A stretch of 58,182 nt of DNA, from contig NZ_AUWR01000036.1 in assembly GCF_000455125.1 (NCBI RefSeq), positions 1-58,182 of the forward strand, in the 5' to 3' direction. Position numbers and translations under genes: made by a program. Source of the stretch: Mycobacterium sp. UM_WGJ. GTDB taxonomy: Bacteria > Actinomycetota > Actinomycetes > Mycobacteriales > Mycobacteriaceae. Below are positions 1-7,650 of this stretch, one piece after another (the stretch's first letter is position 1; each line of letters begins with the position of its first letter). The notes under the pieces are model-generated. The model had not been told where the DNA came from. It searched no databases and saw only the letters and a program-made list of their open reading frames with translations.

Positions 1-41
1 CGCAACTCGGCCGGGTACCTCTTCGACGTACTCCCTGACAT
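1..41 (-). CDS. Transposase OrfA of the IS6110-like element, N-terminal fragment
   Basis: The reading frame opens with ATG at 41-39 and reads MSGSTSKRYPAEL before leaving the window. This closely resembles the first residues of IS6110 OrfA (a Ser-rich start, then RRYPPELR), the helix-turn-helix-containing protein that is fused to OrfB by frameshifting in IS3-family elements. A purine-rich GGAAAGGA ribosome-binding site precedes it. Only 13 full codons are visible, so neither the frameshift nor integrity can be judged. Confidence 0.75.
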   Translation of the reverse strand, partial: MSGSTSKRYPAEL

Positions 42-92
42 GACTCCATCCTTTCCAAGAAACAGAGTCTCCGGACACGCCGGGGGGATTCA
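1..92 (-). mobile_element. Left end of an IS6110-like (IS3 family) insertion sequence, partial
   Basis: Read on the minus strand, the element starts at position 92 with TGAATCCCCCCGGCGTG and runs out of the window. The bases that follow (GTCCGGAGACTC, later TTGGAAAGGATGG and GTCATGTCAGG) match, from memory, the start of IS6110 with a few changes, including the distance to the first ATG. The first 17 bases occur again at 58166-58182 in the opposite orientation, which confirms that this is a repeated element end. The right end and the target-site duplication lie outside the window. Confidence 0.85.
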
Positions 93-122
93 GTCTTGTG
101 GTGCGCCCATGGTGTTCCCTCC
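93..122 (-). pseudogene. 5' end of an unknown gene cut by the IS element after codon 6
   Basis: On the minus strand a strong ribosome-binding site, GGAGGG (122-117), sits 6 nt before an ATG at 110-108. The frame reads MGAPQD and then meets the first base of the insertion sequence, whose own TGA at 92-90 stops it at once. This looks like the start of a gene lying 50-60 bp downstream of the PucR-type regulator on the same strand. Its remainder would lie beyond the insertion. Six codons are too few to identify it. Confidence 0.5.
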
Positions 123-173
123 GGAGATTCTGTGGACGACGCGACGAGGCTGCACTGATGTGCCGTCGGACCG

Positions 174-1367
174 CTAGCGGCCCTTGACCGTCTCGAATGC
201 GAGGCACAGTTCGGCGAGCTCACGTGGCGCGCTCAGGGAACGTCCGGTGTGTTCTTCGATGCGGCGCAACCTATTTCGTACCGTGTTGGGGTGACAGAAC
301 AGTACGGAAGCGGTCTCTGAAATCGACCCATCGTGGTCGAGCCACGCCTCGAAAGTCGCGCACAGACTGAGTTGCTCATCGCTGGGCAGCGAATTGAACG
401 GGCCGAGGATGATTTCGGAGATCTTGCGGGTCACCTCCGGTGCACTGACCGCGGCGATGCCGAGCACCGAATCGTCGAACGCACACACGTTGCCGTTCTG
501 TTGGGCTGGTGCCGCCTGGGCTACCCGGGCATAGCGCAAGGACATCGCGGTGTCGGCGAGATCGTTGAACACCGGGCTGACGCCGATGTTGGTGGTAGCC
601 ACGCGCCTGAGCAGGTCGATGACTCGCGACAGCGAATCGTTGGAAGGGAGGTGGGCGATACCGATCTGCACGTCGGGAAGCAGTCGCCATGCGGAGTGCA
701 CGTCCAGGCCGGCCAACATCGCCGTGGCGCTGCGGAGAGCTTGCTGACCGACTTTGGGCAATCCCGCGGCGATCACGATGTAGGGACCGTGGGCCGGCAG
801 TCCCAGCAGTTCCGCGACATCCCAGAGGCTGTACTCGCCCAGAGCTCGACCCTGCAGCAGCGCTTCGGTCAGGGCCGCCTGTTCGGCGGCGTCGTCGATG
901 GCGAGTTGTGTTGCGGTCTCGTGGTAGGCGGTGGTCATGGCCTCGGTGTAGCGGTCCTGTGCGTCCCAGAACCGTGCGGTAGCCGACAGCAGAGTCGCCG
1001 GACTGATATCCGGATTGTCGGCGCAGAACTTCATCATCTGGTTCCAGACGGTATGGCTGGCAACCCGAAAGGCGGCCACCACCGCGGATCGCGGTACGCC
1101 GCTTCGAGCTCTCAGCCGGCCGGTGTCCGCAGCCGGCGAGGTGTCGAAGGACGTGTGGTTCTGCAGCGCGCGGAACACAAAATGCATGTTGTCGGCCGCC
1201 GATTGCCCAAGTTCCTCGTCGGAAACTACGGCATTATTCCGATAGAAGGCGACTTCCGTGCGGACTTGGCCGACGATCTGGCGGCCCAGCTCTTCGACGC
1301 GTGATTCCAGCAGAGCCCCGAGCTTATCGAGCGCAATGTCGGGTTCGGGGTTGGTCATGCTGGGCAT
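174..1367 (-). CDS. PucR/CdaR-family transcriptional regulator
   Basis: This 397-residue protein ends in the PucR-type helix-turn-helix (roughly residues 333-395), seen in CHPNTVRNRLRRIEEHTG. That domain is typical of regulators such as PucR and CdaR, which control purine, sugar-acid or other catabolic genes. The N-terminal 150 residues are helical and resemble the sensor part of actinobacterial members; the middle is GGDEF-like in outline but lacks a recognisable catalytic motif. The start could be the ATG at 1367 or the third-codon neighbour MTNPEPD at 1358; neither has a clear ribosome-binding site. It diverges from the HdeD gene across about 190 bp. The IS-interrupted gene downstream may have been its target or operon partner. 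The effector is unknown. Confidence 0.85.
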   Translation of the reverse strand: MPSMTNPEPDIALDKLGALLESRVEELGRQIVGQVRTEVAFYRNNAVVSDEELGQSAADNMHFVFRALQNHTSFDTSPAADTGRLRARSGVPRSAVVAAFRVASHTVWNQMMKFCADNPDISPATLLSATARFWDAQDRYTEAMTTAYHETATQLAIDDAAEQAALTEALLQGRALGEYSLWDVAELLGLPAHGPYIVIAAGLPKVGQQALRSATAMLAGLDVHSAWRLLPDVQIGIAHLPSNDSLSRVIDLLRRVATTNIGVSPVFNDLADTAMSLRYARVAQAAPAQQNGNVCAFDDSVLGIAAVSAPEVTRKISEIILGPFNSLPSDEQLSLCATFEAWLDHDGSISETASVLFCHPNTVRNRLRRIEEHTGRSLSAPRELAELCLAFETVKGR

Positions 1368-1558
1368 TGTAGGGGGCCTATACGCGGTTGTACCCGTGGA
1401 CAGTCAAGACCTTGAATCCGTGTTCCCACGGCTATGGGCAGGTTCGAAATAGCTTCCTAGCATCGAGAAGTGTTATCGCAAGACCTGCGTTGGCACCCTC
1501 TTCGCTGTTGAGGATTTTTCTCCTTATGCAACTCTCCGGGAAGGACTTGGAATCAGTC

Positions 1559-2167
1559 ATGCCTGAATCACCGTCGGCGACACCCGCCACCATGATCGGA
1601 GTTCTTTGGCGAACGGCTATCGCATGGGGTGTGCTCGCGGTCATCTTCGGAGCGCTCATGCTGCTGTGGCCGACAATCACCGTGGTCGCGGCCTCAGTGC
1701 TGTTCGGTGCTTACCTGCTGGTGTCGGGGGTGGTGCAGGTGATCGCCGCATTTGGCGTGGAAATTTCGGGTGGTAGTCGCATCTTGCTCTTGATCAGCGG
1801 AGCGCTGTCGGTGATTCTGGCGATCATGGCCTTCCGGCATTTCGAGGAAGGCTACGGAGTCTGGCTGCTGGCCACCTGGATCGGCATCGGCTTTGTTTTC
1901 CAGGGGATCTCGGAGGTCGTCGTGGCGGCGAGCTATCGGGATCTGCCCGGGCGTGGCTGGCAGGTCTTCGGGGGAGTGGTCACCGTTGCGGCCGGCATCG
2001 TCACCCTGGCTTGGCCGATCACGTCGATCGTGACGCTGGCTCAGGTCACCGGAGCTTTCCTGATCGTCATCGGCATCATGCAGATCGTGAAGGCCATCCA
2101 GCTGCGCACTGGCGCGAATGAACTGACCCACGATCTGGGCTTGGATGGGCGCTACGCGCATCAGTGA
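1559..2167 (+). CDS. HdeD/DUF308-family membrane protein
   Basis: This 202-residue protein has six hydrophobic segments in three hairpins, the layout of HdeD (DUF308), a small membrane protein linked to acid resistance in E. coli. The N-terminal stretch of about 20 residues is polar. I chose the ATG at 1559 because the protein then begins MPESPSATPATM just before the first membrane helix, with a purine-rich GGGAAGGA 13 nt upstream. An in-frame ATG at 1526 would add 11 residues. The next gene starts 47 bp downstream on the same strand and is probably cotranscribed. The role in mycobacteria is not established. Confidence 0.8.
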   Translation: MPESPSATPATMIGVLWRTAIAWGVLAVIFGALMLLWPTITVVAASVLFGAYLLVSGVVQVIAAFGVEISGGSRILLLISGALSVILAIMAFRHFEEGYGVWLLATWIGIGFVFQGISEVVVAASYRDLPGRGWQVFGGVVTVAAGIVTLAWPITSIVTLAQVTGAFLIVIGIMQIVKAIQLRTGANELTHDLGLDGRYAHQ

Positions 2168-2214
2168 CGACGGGGCAGATACCTCAAGTGAATTCAATGA
2201 TGAAAGGGATATAA

Positions 2215-2658
2215 ATGGCACTGTCTGACCAACTCGCCAAGCTGAGCGCGCAGGCGAAGTCGCTGGAGGACGCCGCGGCCGCAGTATCGTCCAAGAACCG
2301 GGCATGGCTGGCCCAGCGAGAAGCGGAGGTACGGGCGACGCTGGACGAGACGCAATCTGCGACCAAGGCTGCGGTCCAGGAGACCAAGGACGACGTCGCC
2401 GCAGGCTGGCACGACCTTCAGCAGTCGGTGTCCGACGGCGTAGCGTCGATCAAGAACAAGGCGGACAAGCGGCGTACCGAGCACAAGGCCAAGCGGGCGG
2501 ACCGCGCCGCCGACAATGCCGAGATCGACGCCGAGGACGCGATCGCCTTCGCTGTCTACTCGCTCGAAGAGGCCGAATACTACGTGCTGGCGGCTGCGCA
2601 GGCGCGTATCGACGCAGACGAGGCAGAGCTGGAAGCGGCAGCCAAGTCCACCGAGTAG
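2215..2658 (+). CDS. Small Ala/Lys-rich coiled-coil protein of unknown function
   Basis: This 147-residue protein is rich in Ala, Glu, Asp and Lys and has no membrane segment or signal peptide. Almost all of it should be alpha-helical, with heptad-like stretches over residues 1-75, a basic patch (NKADKRRTEHKAKRADR) near residues 80-97, and an acidic Ala-rich C-terminus. AAAGGG lies 6-7 nt before the ATG. It follows the HdeD-like gene closely, so the two may act together, perhaps as a stress-response pair with the basic patch contacting membrane or nucleic acid. That is inference; I do not recognise a characterised family. Confidence 0.75.
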   Translation: MALSDQLAKLSAQAKSLEDAAAAVSSKNRAWLAQREAEVRATLDETQSATKAAVQETKDDVAAGWHDLQQSVSDGVASIKNKADKRRTEHKAKRADRAADNAEIDAEDAIAFAVYSLEEAEYYVLAAAQARIDADEAELEAAAKSTE

Positions 2659-2883
2659 CACGCTGGAGTGACTTCGCCGTCGGGTGCCGCCGTTCGTTGA
2701 TCCGGTGTGCACCCGGCGGGCGATGTCGTTGCCGCAGAGCAACCAACTCCACGGGGGCACCTCGCTCGAGCGCGTCTGCGCGAAAGATGTGCCGGGATAT
2801 GTTCGTACCGATGTATACCGGTCGATCCCGACCAGTGACGCAGCCGATCACGCGCATGTGGCGTGAAAGAACGGAGGAATCCC

Positions 2884-3741
2884 TTGGCTACGCAGATTCG
2901 CAGCGTGACCGTACTCGGTGCCGGCGTGCTCGGCGCGCAGATCGCATTCCAGTCCGCGTTCAAAGGTTTGACCGTGGTCGCCTACGACATCAACGACCAG
3001 GCATTGGCGGCCGCCCGCCAACGTTTCGACGGTTTGGTGCAGACCTATGTCACCGAGGTAGCCGACGCGAAAGATGGTGCAGCGCAGGAAGCCCTGACGC
3101 GATTGACTCTCTCCAGCGACCTGGGTGAGGCTGTCGCTGATGCCGATTTGGTGATCGAGGCCGTTCCTGAGGTGCTTTCGCTCAAGCAGGAGACCTACCA
3201 GAAGCTCGGCAGACTGGCGCCGCCGGAGACCATCTTCGCCACCAACTCCTCGACCCTGCTGCCCAGTGATCTCAAGGACTTCACCGGTCGACCGGACCGG
3301 TTTCTGGCGTTGCACTTCGCAAACCGGGTGTGGCAGTTCAACACCGCAGAGGTGATGGGCACCGATCAAACCGATCCGGCGGTCTATCAACAAGTCGTCG
3401 AGTTCGCCCGGGCTATCGGGATGGTTCCGATCGAACTGCACAAGGAGAAGGCGGGTTATGTGCTCAACTCGCTACTGGTGCCGTTCCTCAACGCCGCTCT
3501 CGAACTGGCGGCTGGTGGCTACGCCGACCCGGTCGATGTCGACACCACGTGGCGGATCGCCACCGGAGCGCCGGTCGGACCTTTCCAGATCTACGACATC
3601 ATCGGCATGAACACGCCCTACAACATTATGGCGCATGGCAGTCCGGCGGATCAGAAGCTCGCGGCCTGGCTCAAAGAGAACTACATCGACAAGGGCAAAC
3701 TCGGAATCGCCTCCGGCGAAGGCTTTTACAAATACTCCTGA
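2884..3741 (+). CDS. 3-hydroxyacyl-CoA dehydrogenase-family NAD-dependent dehydrogenase
   Basis: I place the start at TTG 2884: GGAGG at 2873-2877 lies 6 nt before it, and the NAD-binding motif GAGVLG then falls at residues 12-17 of 285. An upstream GTG at 2863 would put the ribosome-binding site inside the gene. The two-domain layout is that of 3-hydroxybutyryl-CoA dehydrogenases, with NSSTLLPSDL and a His in LHFANRVWQFNTAEVMG. That segment lacks the usual HFFNP proline. The gene lies only 19 bp upstream of oleate hydratase on the same strand. I infer that it oxidises the hydratase product (10-hydroxystearate to 10-oxostearate) rather than serving ordinary beta-oxidation. The alternative is a plain 3-hydroxyacyl-CoA dehydrogenase. 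Confidence 0.85.
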   Translation: MATQIRSVTVLGAGVLGAQIAFQSAFKGLTVVAYDINDQALAAARQRFDGLVQTYVTEVADAKDGAAQEALTRLTLSSDLGEAVADADLVIEAVPEVLSLKQETYQKLGRLAPPETIFATNSSTLLPSDLKDFTGRPDRFLALHFANRVWQFNTAEVMGTDQTDPAVYQQVVEFARAIGMVPIELHKEKAGYVLNSLLVPFLNAALELAAGGYADPVDVDTTWRIATGAPVGPFQIYDIIGMNTPYNIMAHGSPADQKLAAWLKENYIDKGKLGIASGEGFYKYS

Positions 3742-3760
3742 AACCCCCTCGAAAGGCAGC

Positions 3761-5524
3761 ATGTACTACAGCAGCGGCAATTACGAAGCATTCGCACGCC
3801 CGCGCAAGCCTGCCGGGGTCGACGACAAGACCGCCTGGCTCGTCGGCGCGGGCCTCGCGTCAATGTCGGCCGCTGCGTTCATGATCCGGGACGGACAGAT
3901 GAGCGGTGAGCAGATCACCATTATGGAACGGCTCAAACTGCCCGGCGGCGCCCTCGACGGAATCAAGGAACCCGAGAAGGGATTCGTCATTCGCGGCGGC
4001 CGCGAGATGGAAGACCACTTCGAATGCTTGTGGGACCTGTTTCGCACGGTACCGTCGATCGAGGTCGACGGCGCCAGCGTCCTCGACGAGTTCTACTGGC
4101 TCAACAAGGACGACCCGAACTTCAGCCTGCAGCGTGCCACTGTCAACCGCGGGCAAGATGCCCACACCGAGTGCAAGTTCGCGCTGAGTCACGCTGCACA
4201 GCAGGACATTCTCAAAGTCTTCCTCGCCACCCGCGCGGAGATGGAGAACAAGCGGATCGACGAGGTGTTTGGCAAGGATTTCCTGGCCAGCAACTTTTGG
4301 CTGTACTGGCGCACTATGTTCGCGTTCGAGGAATGGCACAGCGCGCTGGAGATGAAGCTGTACCTGCACCGCTTCATCCATCACATCCACGGGCTGCCCG
4401 ATCTGTCGACCCTGAAGTTCACCAAATACAACCAGTACGAGTCGTTGGTGCTGCCGCTGTACAGATGGCTGCTGGACCAGGGTGTGACGTTCGAGTTCGA
4501 CACCGAGGTCACTGACATCGACTTCGAGATCACCGCGGACCGTAAGCAGGCCAACCGAATCCACTGGATCCGCGGCGGTATCGGCGGCGGCGTCGATCTT
4601 GGACCAGATGACCTCGTGTTGACCACCATCGGCTCGTTGACGGAAAATTCCGACAACGGAGATCAACACACCCCGGCCAAACTCAACACCGGACCGGCGC
4701 CCGCCTGGGACCTGTGGCGGCGGATCGCCGCCACGGACCCGTCATTCGGGCGTCCCGACGTGTTCGGTGGCGACATCCCCAAGACCAAATGGGAATCGGC
4801 TACCGTCACCACCTTGGATCACCGTATCCCGGAATACATTCAGAAGATCTGCAAACGAGACCCGTTCAGCGGCAAGGTGGTGACCGGCGGCATCGTCACG
4901 GCGCGCGACTCGAAGTGGTTGCTGAGCTGGACAGTCAACCGCCAGCCACACTTCAAACAACAACCGAAAGACCAGATCGTGGTGTGGGTGTACTCGTTGT
5001 TCGTCGACGTGCCCGGGGACTACGTCAAGAAACCGATGCAGGACTGCACCGGCGAGGAGATCACCCAGGAATGGCTCTATCACCTCGGTGTTCCGGAAGC
5101 CGAGATTGCTGAGCTGGCGGCCAACGCGGCCAGGACGGTGCCGGTGATGATGCCCTACGTCACCGCGTTTTTCATGCCGCGCCAGGCCGGTGATCGGCCC
5201 GATGTGGTGCCCGACAAGGCGGTGAACTTCGCGTTCATCGGACAGTTCGCCGAGACCAGCCGGGACTGCATCTTCACCACCGAGTACTCGGTGCGTACCG
5301 GCATGGAGGCCGCATATCGGTTGCTGAACATCGAACGGGGCGTGCCCGAGCCGTTCGGATCCACCTACGACGTGCGCAAGTTGATCGAGGCGTCGCTGCA
5401 TCTGCGCGACGGCCAGGAGATGCAGTTGCCGGTGCCGGAGATCTTGCGCAAGCGAATGATGGCCAAGGTGACCGACAACGAAGTCGGCGCGCTACTGGTC
5501 CAGCACGGTCTGCTCGCGGAGTAG
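3761..5524 (+). CDS. ohyA: Oleate hydratase (MCRA family)
   Basis: This FAD-dependent enzyme adds water across the cis-9 double bond of oleate or palmitoleate to give 10-hydroxy fatty acids. The 587 residues match the family. The FAD-binding glycine motif VGAGLAS is at residues 28-34. The hallmark GGREMEDHFECLWDLF follows at 79-94, with the catalytic Glu at residue 82. The start is ATG 3761, with GAAAGG 4 nt before it; an upstream in-frame opening overlaps the preceding gene and adds no family sequence. It is translated with the dehydrogenase just upstream and converges on the transporter gene. In other bacteria oleate hydratases detoxify unsaturated fatty acids; here the context suggests catabolism. 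Confidence 0.93.
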   Translation: MYYSSGNYEAFARPRKPAGVDDKTAWLVGAGLASMSAAAFMIRDGQMSGEQITIMERLKLPGGALDGIKEPEKGFVIRGGREMEDHFECLWDLFRTVPSIEVDGASVLDEFYWLNKDDPNFSLQRATVNRGQDAHTECKFALSHAAQQDILKVFLATRAEMENKRIDEVFGKDFLASNFWLYWRTMFAFEEWHSALEMKLYLHRFIHHIHGLPDLSTLKFTKYNQYESLVLPLYRWLLDQGVTFEFDTEVTDIDFEITADRKQANRIHWIRGGIGGGVDLGPDDLVLTTIGSLTENSDNGDQHTPAKLNTGPAPAWDLWRRIAATDPSFGRPDVFGGDIPKTKWESATVTTLDHRIPEYIQKICKRDPFSGKVVTGGIVTARDSKWLLSWTVNRQPHFKQQPKDQIVVWVYSLFVDVPGDYVKKPMQDCTGEEITQEWLYHLGVPEAEIAELAANAARTVPVMMPYVTAFFMPRQAGDRPDVVPDKAVNFAFIGQFAETSRDCIFTTEYSVRTGMEAAYRLLNIERGVPEPFGSTYDVRKLIEASLHLRDGQEMQLPVPEILRKRMMAKVTDNEVGALLVQHGLLAE

Positions 5525-5549
5525 CGGCTCGGGTTCGCCGAACAAGCTC

Positions 5550-6974
5550 TCAGATGATCCACGGCGCAATGATCGTCATCGCCCCCAGGACCACCAACCC
5601 GATGACGAACGCCACGATCGTAAAGCCCATCACCTGACGGACATTGAGCTTCGCGATCGCCAGCAGTGGCAGCAGCCAGAAGGGCTGAATCATGTTCGCC
5701 ACGCCCTCGCCGACAGCAACGGCCATGGATACCAGGCCGAGATAGGCCGGTGACTGCTGGCCGATCGCCAGCGCAGAGTCGACGGCGATCGGGCCCTGCA
5801 CGGCCCAGTGCCCGCCGCCGGACGGCACGAACAGGCTGATGATCACCGAGCCGATAAAGGTCAGGAACGGCAACGTGTACTCCGTCGCGCCGTTGACCAG
5901 CGTCTGGGCCAGTAGCGTCTGCAGCGGCTTGGACCCCTCGGCGCCCTGGTACGCCAGCAGTCCGACCAGGCCCCCGTAGAGCGGATATTGCAGCAGCAGC
6001 GGGCCAGAGACCTTCGCGGCACCGGTGAATGCCCGGATGAAGCGAATCGGCGTGCGGTGCAGCAGGGCGGCGGTGATCGTGAACAGCATGATCATCGACG
6101 AGATGTTCAGCGCGAAACCACTGGTCACGAAATACGTGATCCCCGCCGCGAACAGCAGCACGTTGAGGATCCACTGATTCTCCAGCCATTCGGCAAATGT
6201 CTTGCCGGCCGGGATCTCAACGGCCGCTGTGTCGTCTTCGAACACCGCGGAATCGGGGGGCAGGCTTTCCGACGGCTCCATCCGCCACACCGCGAGCGCG
6301 AGCACCCCCAACACGATGAGCGCCGACAGCCAGCTGTACGGCTGGAAAATGGTCTGGCTCAACGGCACGGTGAATCCGGCGATCTTGTGGATCACGTTGA
6401 TGGGGCTGCCGGCATCGGTGTTCGCCAGCGCGATCGACGACGAGAGTCCCTGCGTCCAGACGATGAAGCCCATGAACGCCGCGGCGATCAGGTAGCCGAA
6501 ATGCGAGTCGGGGAAACGTCGCGCGACCTGCCGGGCCACCAGCGCACCGGCCACCAGGCCCAGGCCCCAGTTCAATAGGGACGCAGCGGCACTGACGGTA
6601 AAGCACAGCAGCGCCCCCTGCACCTGGTTGCGCGGCACAGCCGCGACGCGGACGATCGCCCGCTTCAGCACGGGGGCTTCGGCCAGCGTGTAGCCGGTCA
6701 CCAGGATCAGGGCCATCTGGAAGGCGAACGTGAAGATGTTCTGCGGCCCCCAGACCCCGGCGTACCAGGCCGTCAGCATGCCGCTGGCCGATGCGCCGCG
6801 CACCAGAGCGGCGACCATCCCGGCGACGATCAGCGTGAGGATCACGGCGAACAGGTACGGGTCGGGCATCAGGCGCTCGACGTAACGGACACTGAGCCCG
6901 GTGAGCGATTGCATGACGCCTCGGCGTTGCGTCGGCTGCTCAGTCATCGCGCCGTCTGCCCGTAGCTCGGTCAT
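5550..6974 (-). CDS. Short-chain fatty acid transporter, AtoE family
   Basis: This is a 474-residue polytopic membrane protein with about 12 hydrophobic segments. It has family sequences such as YVERLMPDPYLFAVILTL near the N-terminus and NWGLGLVAGALVARQVA in the middle. AtoE-type proteins are thought to move short-chain fatty acids such as acetoacetate or butyrate across the membrane. It lies 88 bp downstream of the TetR gene on the same strand and probably forms an operon with the BVMO and TetR. In that context it could take up or export the short or medium chain acids released by ester cleavage (inference). In-frame Met codons at residues 10 and 21 are alternative starts. Confidence 0.85.
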   Translation of the reverse strand: MTELRADGAMTEQPTQRRGVMQSLTGLSVRYVERLMPDPYLFAVILTLIVAGMVAALVRGASASGMLTAWYAGVWGPQNIFTFAFQMALILVTGYTLAEAPVLKRAIVRVAAVPRNQVQGALLCFTVSAAASLLNWGLGLVAGALVARQVARRFPDSHFGYLIAAAFMGFIVWTQGLSSSIALANTDAGSPINVIHKIAGFTVPLSQTIFQPYSWLSALIVLGVLALAVWRMEPSESLPPDSAVFEDDTAAVEIPAGKTFAEWLENQWILNVLLFAAGITYFVTSGFALNISSMIMLFTITAALLHRTPIRFIRAFTGAAKVSGPLLLQYPLYGGLVGLLAYQGAEGSKPLQTLLAQTLVNGATEYTLPFLTFIGSVIISLFVPSGGGHWAVQGPIAVDSALAIGQQSPAYLGLVSMAVAVGEGVANMIQPFWLLPLLAIAKLNVRQVMGFTIVAFVIGLVVLGAMTIIAPWII

Positions 6975-7062
6975 TGCGCAGCCTCTCGTCGGAAAACCGC
7001 TCGCATTGCGGTCGCTCGTGCTGTGCCACGATAAATCCCGCCGGCGCTCGGGCCGGGGGTTT

Positions 7063-7650
7063 TCAGCGCATGGTGGCGTGCAGCGCGTCGGTCATCGCTT
7101 CAATGGCAGCCTCGCGCTCCAGTGGCCAGCCGTCGACCAGCCACAGGTGCATGAAGGAATCGACCATGGTGTACATCATCGCGATGGCCAGCCGCAGCTG
7201 GGCCTCGGTGGCATCGGGCATGGCATCGGCCTCGATCCACTCGGTGACGTTGTCCTCCATGGTGGCTCGATGCGCCGCGGCGAACTCCGGGTCGGCCGCC
7301 CGCGCCTGATGCAGTGCCATATAGAGCTGCGGCGCGGAGGTGTAGAAGTCGACCACCTTCTCGAAGAACGCTCTGATCGAGGGCCGTCCCGATCTGCCGC
7401 CACGCGGGGCGTCCTGCTGGGACCAGACGGTCATGCGGGTATTGCGCAGTTCGCGCAGCACGGCAGCTTTGGAGTCGAAGTGCAGATAGAACGTCGCCCG
7501 CCCGATCCCGGCCCGGCGAACGATGTCGTCGATGGTCACTGCGACATAGCCGCGGTCGGCAAACGCCTCCAACGCGGCGGCCATGATCTGGTCGCGGGTC
7601 ATGGCGCGGTGCCGGTCACGCATCGTGAGTTTCGGTGCAGTGGAAGTCAT
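7063..7650 (-). CDS. TetR-family transcriptional regulator of the BVMO operon
   Basis: This 195-residue protein has a classical TetR DNA-binding domain at about residues 15-65 (ITMDD-like VTIDDIVRRAGIGRATFYLHF), followed by an all-helical ligand domain. The ATG at 7650 overlaps the BVMO stop codon (ATGA), so the two are translationally coupled; a longer upstream reading is antisense to real BVMO codons. A perfect 23-bp palindrome at 9503-9525, just upstream of the BVMO gene, is the obvious operator for this repressor. By analogy with EthR/EthA in M. tuberculosis, where a TetR repressor controls a BVMO, the ligand may be the ketone substrate or a related lipid. Confidence 0.9.
   Translation of the reverse strand: MTSTAPKLTMRDRHRAMTRDQIMAAALEAFADRGYVAVTIDDIVRRAGIGRATFYLHFDSKAAVLRELRNTRMTVWSQQDAPRGGRSGRPSIRAFFEKVVDFYTSAPQLYMALHQARAADPEFAAAHRATMEDNVTEWIEADAMPDATEAQLRLAIAMMYTMVDSFMHLWLVDGWPLEREAAIEAMTDALHATMR

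Noticed and set aside
333-1304. Open frame on the plus strand opposite the PucR-type regulator
   Set aside because: The minus-strand protein has a recognisable PucR helix-turn-helix; the plus frame has no domain and no ribosome-binding site.
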